A stretch of 64,000 nt of DNA, taken from positions 153,784,881 to 153,848,880 of the forward strand of contig OZ024928.1 of assembly GCA_964017235.1 (NCBI GenBank). Direction: 5' to 3'. Below, piece after piece: positions 1 to 9,160 of the stretch. A model generated the notes under the pieces. It was given only the letters and a program-made list of their open reading frames with translations, had not been told where the DNA came from and ran no database searches. Both the position numbers and the translations under genes were made by a program. Numbering within the stretch: position 1 is the first letter of the stretch; each line of letters opens with the position of its first letter. Source of the stretch: Sabellastarte sp. h YS-2021. Its lineage: Eukaryota > Annelida > Polychaeta > Sabellida > Sabellidae.

Positions 1-1406
1 AAAAATAAGATTTGTAACTCCTTTTGCAATATGAACACAAGTTTTTTCATTTGGGCCAAATAATAAAACCAGATAATACCACAAATAAATAACATATAAA
101 AAGTCACCGGCCAATTGTCCTCCCCCCCTCCAAAAAAAGTCACCGGCCAAATATCCACCAGCCAAGCGTCCGCGTACCCTTATTTTCATCACTGTTTGTC
201 TGCTGGATTATACAAGTACTGCTGGTTTGGTGTTCCTGAAAAAAAGTATATGGCAGTAATATTTATGGTGTACACTTGGTTTTTGGTAATAAGACCTCAT
301 TTTACTGTATTTTAATATATTTTAACTGTTTTGTGTCTTTGTTCCTTTTTTTTCGTAGTTTTACCCATGATATTTTATAGTGTAAATAACTGGCTATATA
401 TATAGAGAGAGAAATGTTATGTTGTTTAAAACTGTTTGCTTGATAAGTTATCTGTGAAAGTGGTAAGTGTCCTGCATCATCACCAAGAAAAAAGATTTTG
501 AAAGAGGAAGAAATTTTAAATCAAATTTGTTGCAGTGGTTGTCTTACACCCCTTATATTATGTAATAACTGTTTTCTATGGTACAGGCCCATAAAACAGC
601 TCAGATACTTTGTTATCAATATAACCTTAACGCCCAATGCCCAATGTATCAAATGTCCAAAGAGTTTTAATCATTTTTGAATTTTTAATTGGAAGAAAAG
701 TTAGAAAACAGTGGTCTGTGAAATGAATCATTGCAATGAACCTGTATTCAAATATCTTGACTTACGTAAGATGGGCGTTCACCTCTGATGGGTGTATATA
801 TGTTACAATGCATGATATTAATTTTCTAAAAGAATGTCAGTGACATTGCACAAACAGTTTTTTGCAAATTTGTGTACTTTGATATTTTTTGTCATGTGTT
901 CAGTCCACAGATAGCTTTTGAAATATATTACAGTCTGAATTAAAATGTGGTTATAAGAAGCTTCTGGGCTACTTTTTACATGCAATGTTACATGCAAGTT
1001 ACATCCAATATATATTTTACTAGAGTTCAAAGTATATCTGTGTTATATTTTGCCTGTTTTGGCATTTTAGCCTGTGTCATAGTGGCATGTACTTTGCTTA
1101 TACTACCGTACCTGAAATTCTTGTGTTGTTCTTTCAACAGTATGAACATAGCGGAGTTTTGGCATAAATGTGAACTCTTTAGTTGCTGTTGTTTTTGTTG
1201 TGCTGTTGTTACTCAAGATCATTCATTCAGTGATTGATTCTTTCAAACTGCCTGATTGCCACCCATAGGAAATGTTGTATAAAACTAAGTTCTGACGCAT
1301 AATTCAAACTGCCTGTATGTGTTTATTGTGTCCACCTGACTCAACCAGAGGTCTATGGTGATTCATTTGATGTGAATAGATTTTGCCAAATTTGGTTAAA
1401 CCTTAA
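1..1406. other. AT-rich DNA without a recognisable gene
   Basis: Open frames here are short (under 100 codons), low in complexity and carry no motif I recognise. I see no splice-site-bounded exon, RNA gene or repeat boundary. Probably intergenic or intronic. Confidence 0.6.
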
Positions 1407-1702
1407 CCCCTTCTCCACCAATGGAGCAGTATTATACTATACTGAAGGAAAATCCGGGATGACTAGTTTACAGACAGTTTAAGTTGCTAATACACACACC
1501 ACAAGCATTTTTTGTGATCCTTAACGTCCTCGTACATAATACTTTAAATAACGTATTTCAGTATACCAAGAAGGTTTAATTCTACAGTACTGAAGGAAAG
1601 CTAGAATGTCATATGGAGGTGTCGACTGCTAGCCGTCAGACATGGTACTGTAGAATACACATTGCTGTCAACTGCTAGTCGACAGATAAGGTCTTTAAGG
1701 GG
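1407..1702. mobile_element. piggyBac-type miniature element (MITE)
   Basis: A 296-bp segment is flanked on both sides by TTAA (1403-1406 and 1703-1706), the target site of piggyBac transposases. The segment begins CCCCTT and ends AAGGGG. Including the target, CCTTAACCCCTT (1401-1412) is the exact reverse complement of AAGGGGTTAAGG (1697-1708). There is no coding capacity, so mobility would need a transposase from elsewhere. The short inverted repeat is the main weakness of the call. Confidence 0.6.
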
Positions 1703-1721
1703 TTAAGGAGTGGAGGTCACT

Positions 1722-2262
1722 CGCTTATTATTGGTCCTGCCAAGTTTGAGATGTGAAACCAGATTACAGGAAATCATTGGCTGGGAATCTCTTGATGTGG
1801 TCACATGTGATTTTGGATCCCTCCTTGAAGGTTAAACAAGGCTAGCCAACTTTAAAAGTGCTTACGCCTCATTTATAATTGATCCAATGGCACTACAGGA
1901 TTGGGATGTGAAACCAACTTAAAGGAAATAATGGGCTAGGATACATTTGACCGTGGACCCCTCCTTCATCAAATGAAGGTAGCCAAATTTAAAGGTACTT
2001 ATAACTTGCTTATATTTGGACCTGCAGACTTGGAATGTGCAACAACCTGGTAGGAAGTCATGCACCTGCCTCAAGGGCAAATGAGATAAATCAGACTTAT
2101 ACAACTCACTTATTATTGGTCCAGTAGGTTTGGGATGTGTAACTAAAATAAAGGAATTCATGTGCTGGAAATCTTTTGTTGATTTTAGATGTGTCCTTGT
2201 GATCAAATTAGGGTAGCAAAGTTAAAAGTCCCTATAACTTACTTATTATTGGCCCTAACATG
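1722..2262. repeat. Diverged satellite, about 3.5 units of a roughly 150-bp monomer
   Basis: The landmark phrases 'cttattattgg', 'ggaaatcat', 'ggacccctcctt' and 'tagccaa' recur in the same order about every 150 bp. The same monomer occurs far better preserved at 51150-52300 inside a Helentron-like element, and again at 26225-26450, 38637-38850 and 60040-60360. This copy is probably the core of an old element whose ends are no longer recognisable. Confidence 0.7.
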
Positions 2263-3254
2263 GGTACTGGGGGCTTTCTAAATAGGACTGTTTATCCTTC
2301 TGTTGGATACAAATAGTAAAATATGCGTAAGTTCTCAGATACACTAATTCTGGGTTTAAATCTGCCTTGGAGGTTGGTGTGGTCGCACCAAATTGAATAA
2401 AAGCAAGGGTTTGCAAGCCAAAATGGGCGCTCTTATTGATCCAGTGAGAGTAATGATGTATCAGTTTCATTTATAATAAAGGTTAATGGCTACATGACTG
2501 CTATGTTGTTATCTCAGATTAAAACTACATTTAGAACTACATTGAGCTACAACATTCAAACTTAAAAATGTGAAAATATAAAGTAATAAAAAATTATGCC
2601 AAATTTGATGTTCCCTTTTTGCCTGTGTGCTCATGCAGAGATGTGTGACACAGACCTTTGATGGGTGTATTCCTAGTAACAGCAGATTTGCATTGTATCT
2701 AATCTCTGATTTTTCTCATGGGATTCCAATATATGCCCCAAGAACCCACTACACAGCTGTATATGTAATCTTCTGCTTGTAATCTCACATACAAATTAGG
2801 TAAATTACGTGAAGTCATTAGTCTCATATGACTACTCAAAACAGCTAAAATATATTTGTTAGGTGTTTCAGGGGTACAGTTTAGCTAAAGTTAAGATTGG
2901 CTTATATGAAAAAAATTATCACAATTGGACAAGTAAAGAAGTTATAGCTATTTGAGCTAAGGTTAGAGTATTAATCTTCATGTGAAAATCAAATTAATGC
3001 AATTGCCCATGTCAGTAATTTTCACTCATTTTTACCAGTGATAATTTCAGGTATGATTTGCTGGACTACCAATTACTGTGTCTGCAGCCACAGAATTTAT
3101 TTGATGATAAGTGATTCAAAGGGATATTCTTTATATAAATTTAGCATAAATAAAAGTGGCATGAAAGAATCATCACTCTTCATTTTGAATAAATAAAATC
3201 GCATAAATAAGAAAAAGTGTCACAATTATTGAAGTACTGGTAGGTTGTGTTGTA
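2263..3254. other. AT-rich DNA, nothing recognised
   Basis: No coding region, structural RNA or clear repeat edge was found in this stretch. Confidence 0.55.
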
Positions 3255-3563
3255 TGTTTATACTGAGCATAATATCTCCATATACTACAGGAGTCAAAGC
3301 ATTATTTAACCTGTTTGACTGCACAAGTACAGCCCAGGCTCACAAGTTACTGACATTCCCCAAACTAAAAGATAGAGGTTCAAGAATGACCTTTTATCAA
3401 CATCCTTGAGGTTCTTTAGCCTGTCACTGGGGATAGGACCCAACAAAAGAGGACCACCATTTTAATTGGTCATCCAGGCCACTCTGTATCTGCCTGTACC
3501 TGGATTTGAACCCACATCCTCTGTGTTCCTAGGTGAGTGTGTTACCCGCTAGGCCACAGTGGC
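3255..3563 (-). mobile_element. tRNA-derived SINE, minus orientation
   Basis: Read on the minus strand the element starts with a tRNA-like head: an A-box-like TGGCCTAGCGGGTAA (3542-3556) and a B box GGTTCAAATCC (3502-3512), spaced as in an internal RNA polymerase III promoter. The body continues to a 3' part containing 'ctcctgtagtatatggag'. Two relatives lie at about 4180-4455 and 54720-55017 in the same orientation. Non-coding; it would need a LINE reverse transcriptase. Confidence 0.8.
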
Positions 3564-4179
3564 AAGTAGTGATGGACTGATGGCGTATCTTTAATGGACA
3601 AATGAAAGTTATTTATGGTCACACAAATAATATGACGCACAAAAAGGTGTTGTGGCTAATTAAATTTAAATTAATACAACAAAGGCTGCTTAAGTAACAC
3701 CATTTGAATTGATTACTGATGCATCCAGTTAAAATATAAAAATATATTATTAAAGCAGTAAACAGAAGGTTGATTACATCATGAAGTAAAAGTGGATAGT
3801 TTATTGAACACATTAGCTGAAAGAAACAGAAGATAATGCTTTATATGGACCTTTTTACATGTAAACACCTGAAATGCATAAAATAACAGAAAGCCCTGTA
3901 TGTTGTCCTCCTTTTGCTTATGTAATCATGAGTGTTCAGACAGTATATGTGTTCACATAATTCATTCAGCAAACCTTTGGCATTTGCAGTGGTAGAGGAC
4001 AGTATTGCCTTAAGGTTTTTACTTTTTCACCTATAATAATACAATGTCAAAACTCACAGATTGCACAAGCTATAAGGTGCAGGTAGTTGAGGAGATGGAA
4101 GCAATTAGTGGTATTGTGGGTGTTATTGTGCGAAGTAATTGATAGGAAAGTAGTGTGTCAATCTTTCTATTTTACACTG
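3564..4179. other. AT-rich spacer between two SINEs
   Basis: No gene or repeat could be supported here. A 64-codon minus-strand frame at 3619-3813 looks like chance. Confidence 0.5.
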
Positions 4180-4455
4180 CAGCGCTGTTTGACACATGCT
4201 GAGTGAATAGGTATAGCCCAAGCTCTACTGATATACACTTCCCTAACTGAAAGACAAAGACAGAGGCTCAGGGGGTAACCACTTATCAACATCCCAGGGG
4301 GTTCTTTAGCCTATCACTGGGGTGGAACACAATAACATAGGACCTCTGTTTTTGAGTGATCACCCCAGCCACTATGCATCTCCCTGTACCTGGGATTAAA
4401 CCCAGTTCTTCTGTGTTCCTGGGCCATTGCGTTACCCACAAGACCAAAGTGGCAG
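4180..4455 (-). mobile_element. Degenerate copy of the tRNA-derived SINE
   Basis: Same order of landmarks as at 3255-3563: a body with 'cttatcaacatcc' and 'ttctttagcct', then 'cctgtacctgggatt' and a decayed tRNA-like head ending 'agtggc' near 4454. The B box is mutated, so this copy is unlikely to be transcribed by polymerase III. The 3' tail is eroded. Confidence 0.7.
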
Positions 4456-5313
4456 ATAAGTGGACTGAGGATTGCATCATGCGATCATTTCCAGATTTTC
4501 AAAAATACAAGTTTTATGATGCAGGGTTTTGTTATTCTCACATCACTATTACAACCAGAAGAACAAAAATGTCCAGAAAATATACATATAGTGAAGAAAA
4601 AGATGGTCAAGGTTGTGTCTGCACCAGGTATTTATTTAAACAATGTTGGACATTTACAATATTTACTTTACCTATGCTGCTCACAAACCAATAGGGTTTG
4701 TTTCAGATTCAGACATCAGCTGTCAGACATGGAAACTATTGGCTAGAAGTGTTTTCTTTCTGTGGCAGTCTGTCCATATGGCAGACTCTGTCAACAATGT
4801 ACATTCAGTCTTGGATGATCATATTGGCCATCTGGTGTTATCTGTGAGCAAAAGAGTATCAATTGATGTCACAGAGGATAATTTCCCATGAAGAATGTCT
4901 GAAGATGGAGACTTACTTGGCATGGTACTTATACATACATTGCATTGTTCACAAAATGTAGAACCTCAGACTGAGACATGGGGGTTGAGAGAAACTTAAG
5001 CCCTATTCCTCATCTCCAGATTAATAGCCCACCTTTAAATGTCAGTATATCACACCGAATTTAGCAAGAAATAAATGCGTCCATAATTTCTAGTGTTTTA
5101 GAGGGAAAACTAGTTATCCACCTTTCATTTGGTTGTGGTGAAAATGAGCGAAAACCACTTGCATTGCTAAGAACCAGTTATTAAACATGTCTATATGTTA
5201 CACCTTTATTTTTTTGAGAAATGGACTTTACTTAGCATATTAACGTGACACCTTTGTGTCAGTGTATCTGATTGGCTGAGAGCTATGCTAATCTGTGTAT
5301 ACATGTTGGCTGT
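4456..5313. other. Spacer before the LTR element, no gene recognised
   Basis: Overlapping plus-strand frames of 76 to 112 codons at 4356-4891 have no recognisable domain, and the first starts inside the SINE. I treat them as chance. Confidence 0.5.
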
Positions 5314-5317
5314 TCTA
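5314..5317. repeat. Target-site duplication GTTC (low-coordinate side)
   Basis: GTTC directly abuts the outer edge of the LTR here, and the same four bases abut the other LTR at 27149-27152. A 4-bp duplication fits integrase-mediated insertion of a Ty3/gypsy element and shows the two LTRs belong to one insertion. Confidence 0.8.
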
Positions 5318-5620
5318 AAGTATAAACTCACCAGGAATACTGTGTCCGCTGTCACTTGGCTTTCACAGCAAACACTTGACAAGATATTCACAATATATTT
5401 ATACACAGATTATATTATGAACCTGTACTGCTAGATCAGCAGCAAAGGCTAGCAACTATTTTACTTTATATTTGTGACCATGCACATTGGCTGTTAGAGC
5501 TAGACTGACGCTATATTTGAAAAGGGCAGACTAACTCACTTCTGTGTCCTTGACCCCTGACCTAGTTGTTGGGAATAGTGGATACTAAACATCGGCGCCG
5601 AAACACCGGATTTCACCACA
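5318..5620 (-). repeat. 3' LTR of the TatD-carrying retrotransposon
   Basis: This 303-bp repeat matches 26838-27148. About 165 bp next to 5620 are nearly identical in the two copies, with a one-base run-length difference; the other half carries substitutions and small indels. On the minus strand it starts TG and ends TA rather than CA. It contains 'aaatataaag', a possible TATA-like element, but no promoter can be proved by eye. Confidence 0.85.
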
Positions 5621-5630
5621 TTCCACCCTG
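5621..5630 (-). promoter_or_regulatory. Polypurine tract (plus-strand primer site)
   Basis: On the minus strand the purine-rich AGGGTGGAA immediately precedes the TG that starts the 3' LTR, which is where the plus-strand DNA primer should lie. It is short and has one T, so the call rests mainly on position. Confidence 0.55.
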
Positions 5631-5719
5631 TTCTGAAAAAGGCCAAGGACAACCATTTTCAGGTCACCACAGACCACCCTAAATGCATCGGATGCTTATC
5701 GATGCAACCTATTGCTCCT

Positions 5720-7306
5720 TTATTTTAGTCCGTAGAGACGGGCTGCGTTCTCGGACGTCTTCGTGAGAACCTCCGCCAAGCCTAAACCCTTCAATTCAGC
5801 AACTCTTCTGGCTATAGCTTCAATGCCATATGGGGAGTTGAACCTATTGGAGAGATGCTCTGGAGCTTTCAAATATGGAGAATCCGTTTCCAAGAGTATC
5901 TTTTCCATCGGCAATTGTTTGATGACATCATCCACTTCCATATGTCTTTCTCGCCGCAGTATCAGAGCGGTGAACCCAAACATGACACTAGGAAAGCTGT
6001 CCCTCCATTTGATCATTTCCCGGACTCCTCCATTGTAACAGTGTCTGTGGATTCTAGCATTTTTTGCCACATCGTCTTTCAGAACAGATGACATTACGGC
6101 CAAACACATATCACTGGCATCCCTTGACTTATTGTCACCTTCACGGCAGTGGATCACCAATACTTTTGACCATAATTTTTTGTCAACGTAGAATCGGAGT
6201 AGATCCTTCAGCACCCGTATTTGGTGGTCATTGAATTTTGAGTAGCCTTCAGAGTACTCCATGCCCATCTCGCCGATTCCTACGCAACGGGGATCCTTTT
6301 CTACGGCGGACTTTACCATGTCAAGTTGTCTTTGAGAGACATACTTTGCTTCCTTTGGATGTACACCGTAAGTGAAGGATAATCGGTGATCCCTTTTGTA
6401 TACAACCATATCCTCCCGACTTGGTACCCCATGGCAGAAGTTACACACAGCATGTTGCAGGCGAACAGGTGTCTGTGGCATGGGCCCATTGTTCAGGATA
6501 GATTGAAGAGCAGAAAAACCTGCCACTGCCCTGATTTTGTCAAAATGTAAGTGTGAGTCGACAAATCCAATTTTCTGCGATTCATCACATGACAACAACC
6601 TCTGTTTTCTTTGTTCCCACTCGCGATCACCATATCTTTCCCCAATGTCTTCCATTCGCGGTGGTAAAATTGGTTTTGGAGGTGGTTTGATCAAAACTTC
6701 TTTGAAGGTTGGTTGAGGTGGATCCTCCCATTTTTCCTCACGCACCCTAACGCTCATGAAACGATCCATGCACATTGTTCCGTCTAGCAGTTGGTTGATG
6801 ATTTCAGTACTGGTCATCACTGGGGGCTGATATGGACGGAAAGTTGGTGGTGGAGTGTGTCCTTCACTTTCAGGCATTGCTAAAACAGATGTTTCTGTGA
6901 CCTGTGACGTTGCACTTGTGGAGGTTGATGGTTGATTCTGTGCTAACACCTCATCTACCTGTCTGCAAAGCTCATCTGCATCCGGAATTTCTGACACATT
7001 CTGTTCTGTTTCCAGATCAAGCTCCATTGGCTCTTCTGTCGGTGCACTCTGAGCTGATGCAGTTGCCTCCTGAACTTGAGCTAGAACGGTTTTCTTGAGA
7101 ACGTTCTTCTGTCCAGCAACAAATTCAACTTTTCGGTCACTTGACTGGGTTGGCTCTCTCACCTTCTTGACCGTCAATGTGGCAGTTGTTTCAGAGGCGC
7201 TCTCTCCCAATCTAGTTATTTTTACCTCAAAGTTGGGATTTTTCACCTGAACACGCTCTTCACCTATTTGGCTTAGGACAAATGCTGCCAGGCGCCAGTG
7301 AGCCAA
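5720..7306 (-). CDS. TatD-like metal-dependent nuclease domain (third ORF of the retrotransposon, C-terminal part)
   Basis: The frame's last 280 residues form a TatD-family domain of the amidohydrolase type; relatives are 3'-5' DNA exonucleases or AP-type nucleases. Counting from 7306, the metal-binding set is complete: H252/H254 in FVDSHLHFD, E346 in GIGEMGMEY, H386 in VIHCREG, H422 in HRHCYNGG and D475 in LLETDSPYL. The C-terminal signature around NSPYGIEAIA is also present. The preceding 240 residues are low-complexity and acidic or proline-rich. The listed first codon is TTG, and the frame overlaps the upstream ORF by 47 nt, so it is probably the continuation of 7260-8777 after a +1 shift. 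It lies between integrase and the polypurine tract, within the LTRs. Nuclease fold is confident; substrate and role are unknown. Confidence 0.85.
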   Translation of the reverse strand: MAHWRLAAFVLSQIGEERVQVKNPNFEVKITRLGESASETTATLTVKKVREPTQSSDRKVEFVAGQKNVLKKTVLAQVQEATASAQSAPTEEPMELDLETEQNVSEIPDADELCRQVDEVLAQNQPSTSTSATSQVTETSVLAMPESEGHTPPPTFRPYQPPVMTSTEIINQLLDGTMCMDRFMSVRVREEKWEDPPQPTFKEVLIKPPPKPILPPRMEDIGERYGDREWEQRKQRLLSCDESQKIGFVDSHLHFDKIRAVAGFSALQSILNNGPMPQTPVRLQHAVCNFCHGVPSREDMVVYKRDHRLSFTYGVHPKEAKYVSQRQLDMVKSAVEKDPRCVGIGEMGMEYSEGYSKFNDHQIRVLKDLLRFYVDKKLWSKVLVIHCREGDNKSRDASDMCLAVMSSVLKDDVAKNARIHRHCYNGGVREMIKWRDSFPSVMFGFTALILRRERHMEVDDVIKQLPMEKILLETDSPYLKAPEHLSNRFNSPYGIEAIARRVAELKGLGLAEVLTKTSENAARLYGLK

Positions 7307-8777
7307 TGTGGCCCAATGACGCGACGCAGTTGGGTGGACTGACTTCAGGTGTAACTGTTAAGTCTTCTTTTTTCACCCGTCTGTTAAATTCACGCATCAG
7401 ACCGCGATCTTCGTCAGTGGTAGCGATGATCATCTTTTTGGGGTCAGGGTAGAGCCGGTCCTTGCGAATTTTCGTGATCAAATCATCCAAAGTTTTACAC
7501 CCTAAGAGATTTTGGATCGTGGTTGTAAAGTTCACAATGGACTCCATTCTCACCTCATTTGACATTTCAACCCATGTCATGAATCCCTCAGGGAGATGTC
7601 GTCCTATGACGTGTCTTCTCATGTGGGACTGAGGCTTCCCGCAACCCTTCATGAAACATGTTGGCCTCCTTTTGTGTTTTCTGGGGACTTCATCTTCCTT
7701 TAATGGTTCTGGAGCCCTTCTTTTCACTGGCATTTTGGCAGTGCTTGATGAAGAGTGGCCTTCCTTCCTGGGCACTTGTTTTTCCTCAGGCATTGACCTT
7801 GTGGGCATCTTTTTTGACTTTTTGGAGCGCACAACAGTCCATTTGTCGGGTTGCACCATGGTGTAGTCACTTTTTGCTTGTGTAGGTCTAGCGGGCAGAG
7901 CTTGTGGTTTCCTTTGAGAGGTAGCATACTCCCTCCTTGCCTGACGAAACTCAGCTTCTTCTTGGGCAACACCATAGATTTGTCTCGGTGCTGTTTGCCC
8001 ACTAGATTGAGATACTGGAACAGCCGCTGGAACCGGTGCCACTGCTATTGTAGCGGATGCAGCCGGTTGTACTGGCACTGCTCGAGTTACCTGTATTGGA
8101 GCTCCCAGGGAAGCTGATGGTGCCGACGCGGACAAACCCTGTCGAGCCATCCTGCTACCTATGTCCCTGAGACAACGCTCCATCAGGAGAGCCTGGTTAA
8201 ACGGTTCCATCCTATTTGAAGGATGGTACACTCTTTCTCTGATCTTCTCTATGCTCGCTAAATCAAATATCTGATGCAGCATAGAGACTACGGCTTCATC
8301 CTGTGCTGGTGTCGTTTGACCTACCGTGGATGTTGATGCCCCAACCCTTGGTTCACTTGTTTGACCTATCGCTGGCACATTTGTTGTAGGTCTTATTGTG
8401 GATACTGTTTCTGGCGCCCTAATAGCACCAGAATTTCGGTTCCACCTGGTCCAATTACTTTGTGAAGGGCCACTCACCTGTGACCTGTTGCCATCGCTGT
8501 ACTGGCGATGACTACCCTCACTCGATTGAACATCGTCGCTTCGTGGGCGATGATAGTTGGAGGTTACTTGCCTGTATCTTGGATGACCATCTGCCTCCCG
8601 GCGAGGATCAGCAACCCCTCTTTCCCACCTTACCTCAAAATTCCTAGCCTGACCTGGATAGACATCGCTCCGACGACGCTGATCCCTGTCATGGCTGTCC
8701 CTTGGTGGCCGGTAATCGCCTCTTCGATTGTGGCCACCACGACTCCTACCTCGGACAAAACGCTGTACACGCGGCAT
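7260..8777 (-). CDS. N-terminal part of the TatD ORF: RGG-rich, low-complexity, C2H2 zinc finger
   Basis: ATG at 8775-8777, TGA at 7260-7262, 505 codons. Residues 1-40 are arginine/glycine-rich (RFVRGRSRGG), suggesting nucleic-acid binding. Residues 100-300 are Ser/Thr/Ala/Pro/Gln-rich. A basic patch (about 316-371) leads into a C2H2-like finger with C374, C379, H389 and H394 (CFMKGCG...HVIGRH). The rest is a helical stretch without a family I recognise. The frame stops 47 nt into the overlap with the TatD frame; reading both parts requires skipping one base. That may be a mutation or a programmed +1 event at AGG-TGA. The start lies 118 nt downstream of the pol stop and directly after a splice-acceptor-like sequence. 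DNA or RNA binding is inference. Confidence 0.75.
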   Translation of the reverse strand: MPRVQRFVRGRSRGGHNRRGDYRPPRDSHDRDQRRRSDVYPGQARNFEVRWERGVADPRREADGHPRYRQVTSNYHRPRSDDVQSSEGSHRQYSDGNRSQVSGPSQSNWTRWNRNSGAIRAPETVSTIRPTTNVPAIGQTSEPRVGASTSTVGQTTPAQDEAVVSMLHQIFDLASIEKIRERVYHPSNRMEPFNQALLMERCLRDIGSRMARQGLSASAPSASLGAPIQVTRAVPVQPAASATIAVAPVPAAVPVSQSSGQTAPRQIYGVAQEEAEFRQARREYATSQRKPQALPARPTQAKSDYTMVQPDKWTVVRSKKSKKMPTRSMPEEKQVPRKEGHSSSSTAKMPVKRRAPEPLKEDEVPRKHKRRPTCFMKGCGKPQSHMRRHVIGRHLPEGFMTWVEMSNEVRMESIVNFTTTIQNLLGCKTLDDLITKIRKDRLYPDPKKMIIATTDEDRGLMREFNRRVKKEDLTVTPEVSPPNCVASLGHIGSLAPGSICPKPNR

Positions 8778-8805
8778 CTGTAGATTAAGGAAGAAATAAG
8801 ATAAC
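8778..8805 (-). promoter_or_regulatory. Splice-acceptor-like sequence before the third ORF
   Basis: On the minus strand a pyrimidine-rich stretch (TTATTTCTTCC) runs into CTACAG, immediately followed by the ATG of the TatD ORF at 8777. This matches a metazoan 3' splice site placed where retroviruses and errantiviruses put the env acceptor. A spliced subgenomic mRNA is inferred, not shown; the donor was not identified. Confidence 0.5.
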
Positions 8806-8894
8806 CCTTTAACATGTTTTCACATTGTATGCACAAGGAATGGTTTAGTATCTTATAATATCCCACAACCTGAACTGAACCATGCAACAACTAT

Positions 8895-9160
8895 TTAAGT
8901 TTGGTAATCTGCCAGGTATTGGGGCCTCTTGCGTTCTCTTCCTGCTCTGGTCGGTGGCAGGGGATCTGGAAAACATGCATTACTTTCTAAAGGGTCGTGG
9001 ATTTCAGGCAAAGGGTTTTCTTCTAATTTTTCTAATTCATCTGGGCTTATATAGTCATTACCATCTACAGAACATTCTTCGAATAACTTATCTAAACCGA
9101 GAGATTCTGTATCAGGCTCACCATTATCTTCATTCAGCCCTTGTAATAAGCTGCTCCTTT
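8895..9160 (-). pseudogene. C-terminal tail of Pol/integrase, out of frame with the main integrase ORF
   Basis: After the integrase ORF stops at 9130, another minus-strand frame continues the protein: an acidic stretch rich in Glu/Asp, then PLPPTRAGRERKRPQYLADY and TAA at 8895-8897. A basic RxRKxPxYL-type end is usual for Ty3/gypsy integrases. The shift maps near a six-A run (minus strand) around 9160-9170, so a one-base indel or assembly error is the likely cause. Confidence 0.65.

Noticed and set aside
4356-4891. Overlapping frames of 76-112 codons
   Set aside because: The first begins inside a SINE, and none has recognisable domain or codon pattern.
5580-5625. 'cggcgccgaaacacc' as a plus-strand primer-binding site of a separate retrovirus
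   Set aside because: It lies inside the LTR near its minus-strand start; LTR edges, duplication and minus-strand primer site explain the region better.
5720-8777. TatD gene as bacterial contamination or an independent host gene
   Set aside because: It shares strand with gag-pol and lies between integrase and the purine tract within matched LTRs; low-complexity RGG and Ser/Thr-rich parts are eukaryote-like. A host-gene capture origin remains possible.
5763-8783. Plus-strand frames opposite the TatD ORFs
   Set aside because: Antisense shadows of the conserved minus-strand coding sequence.
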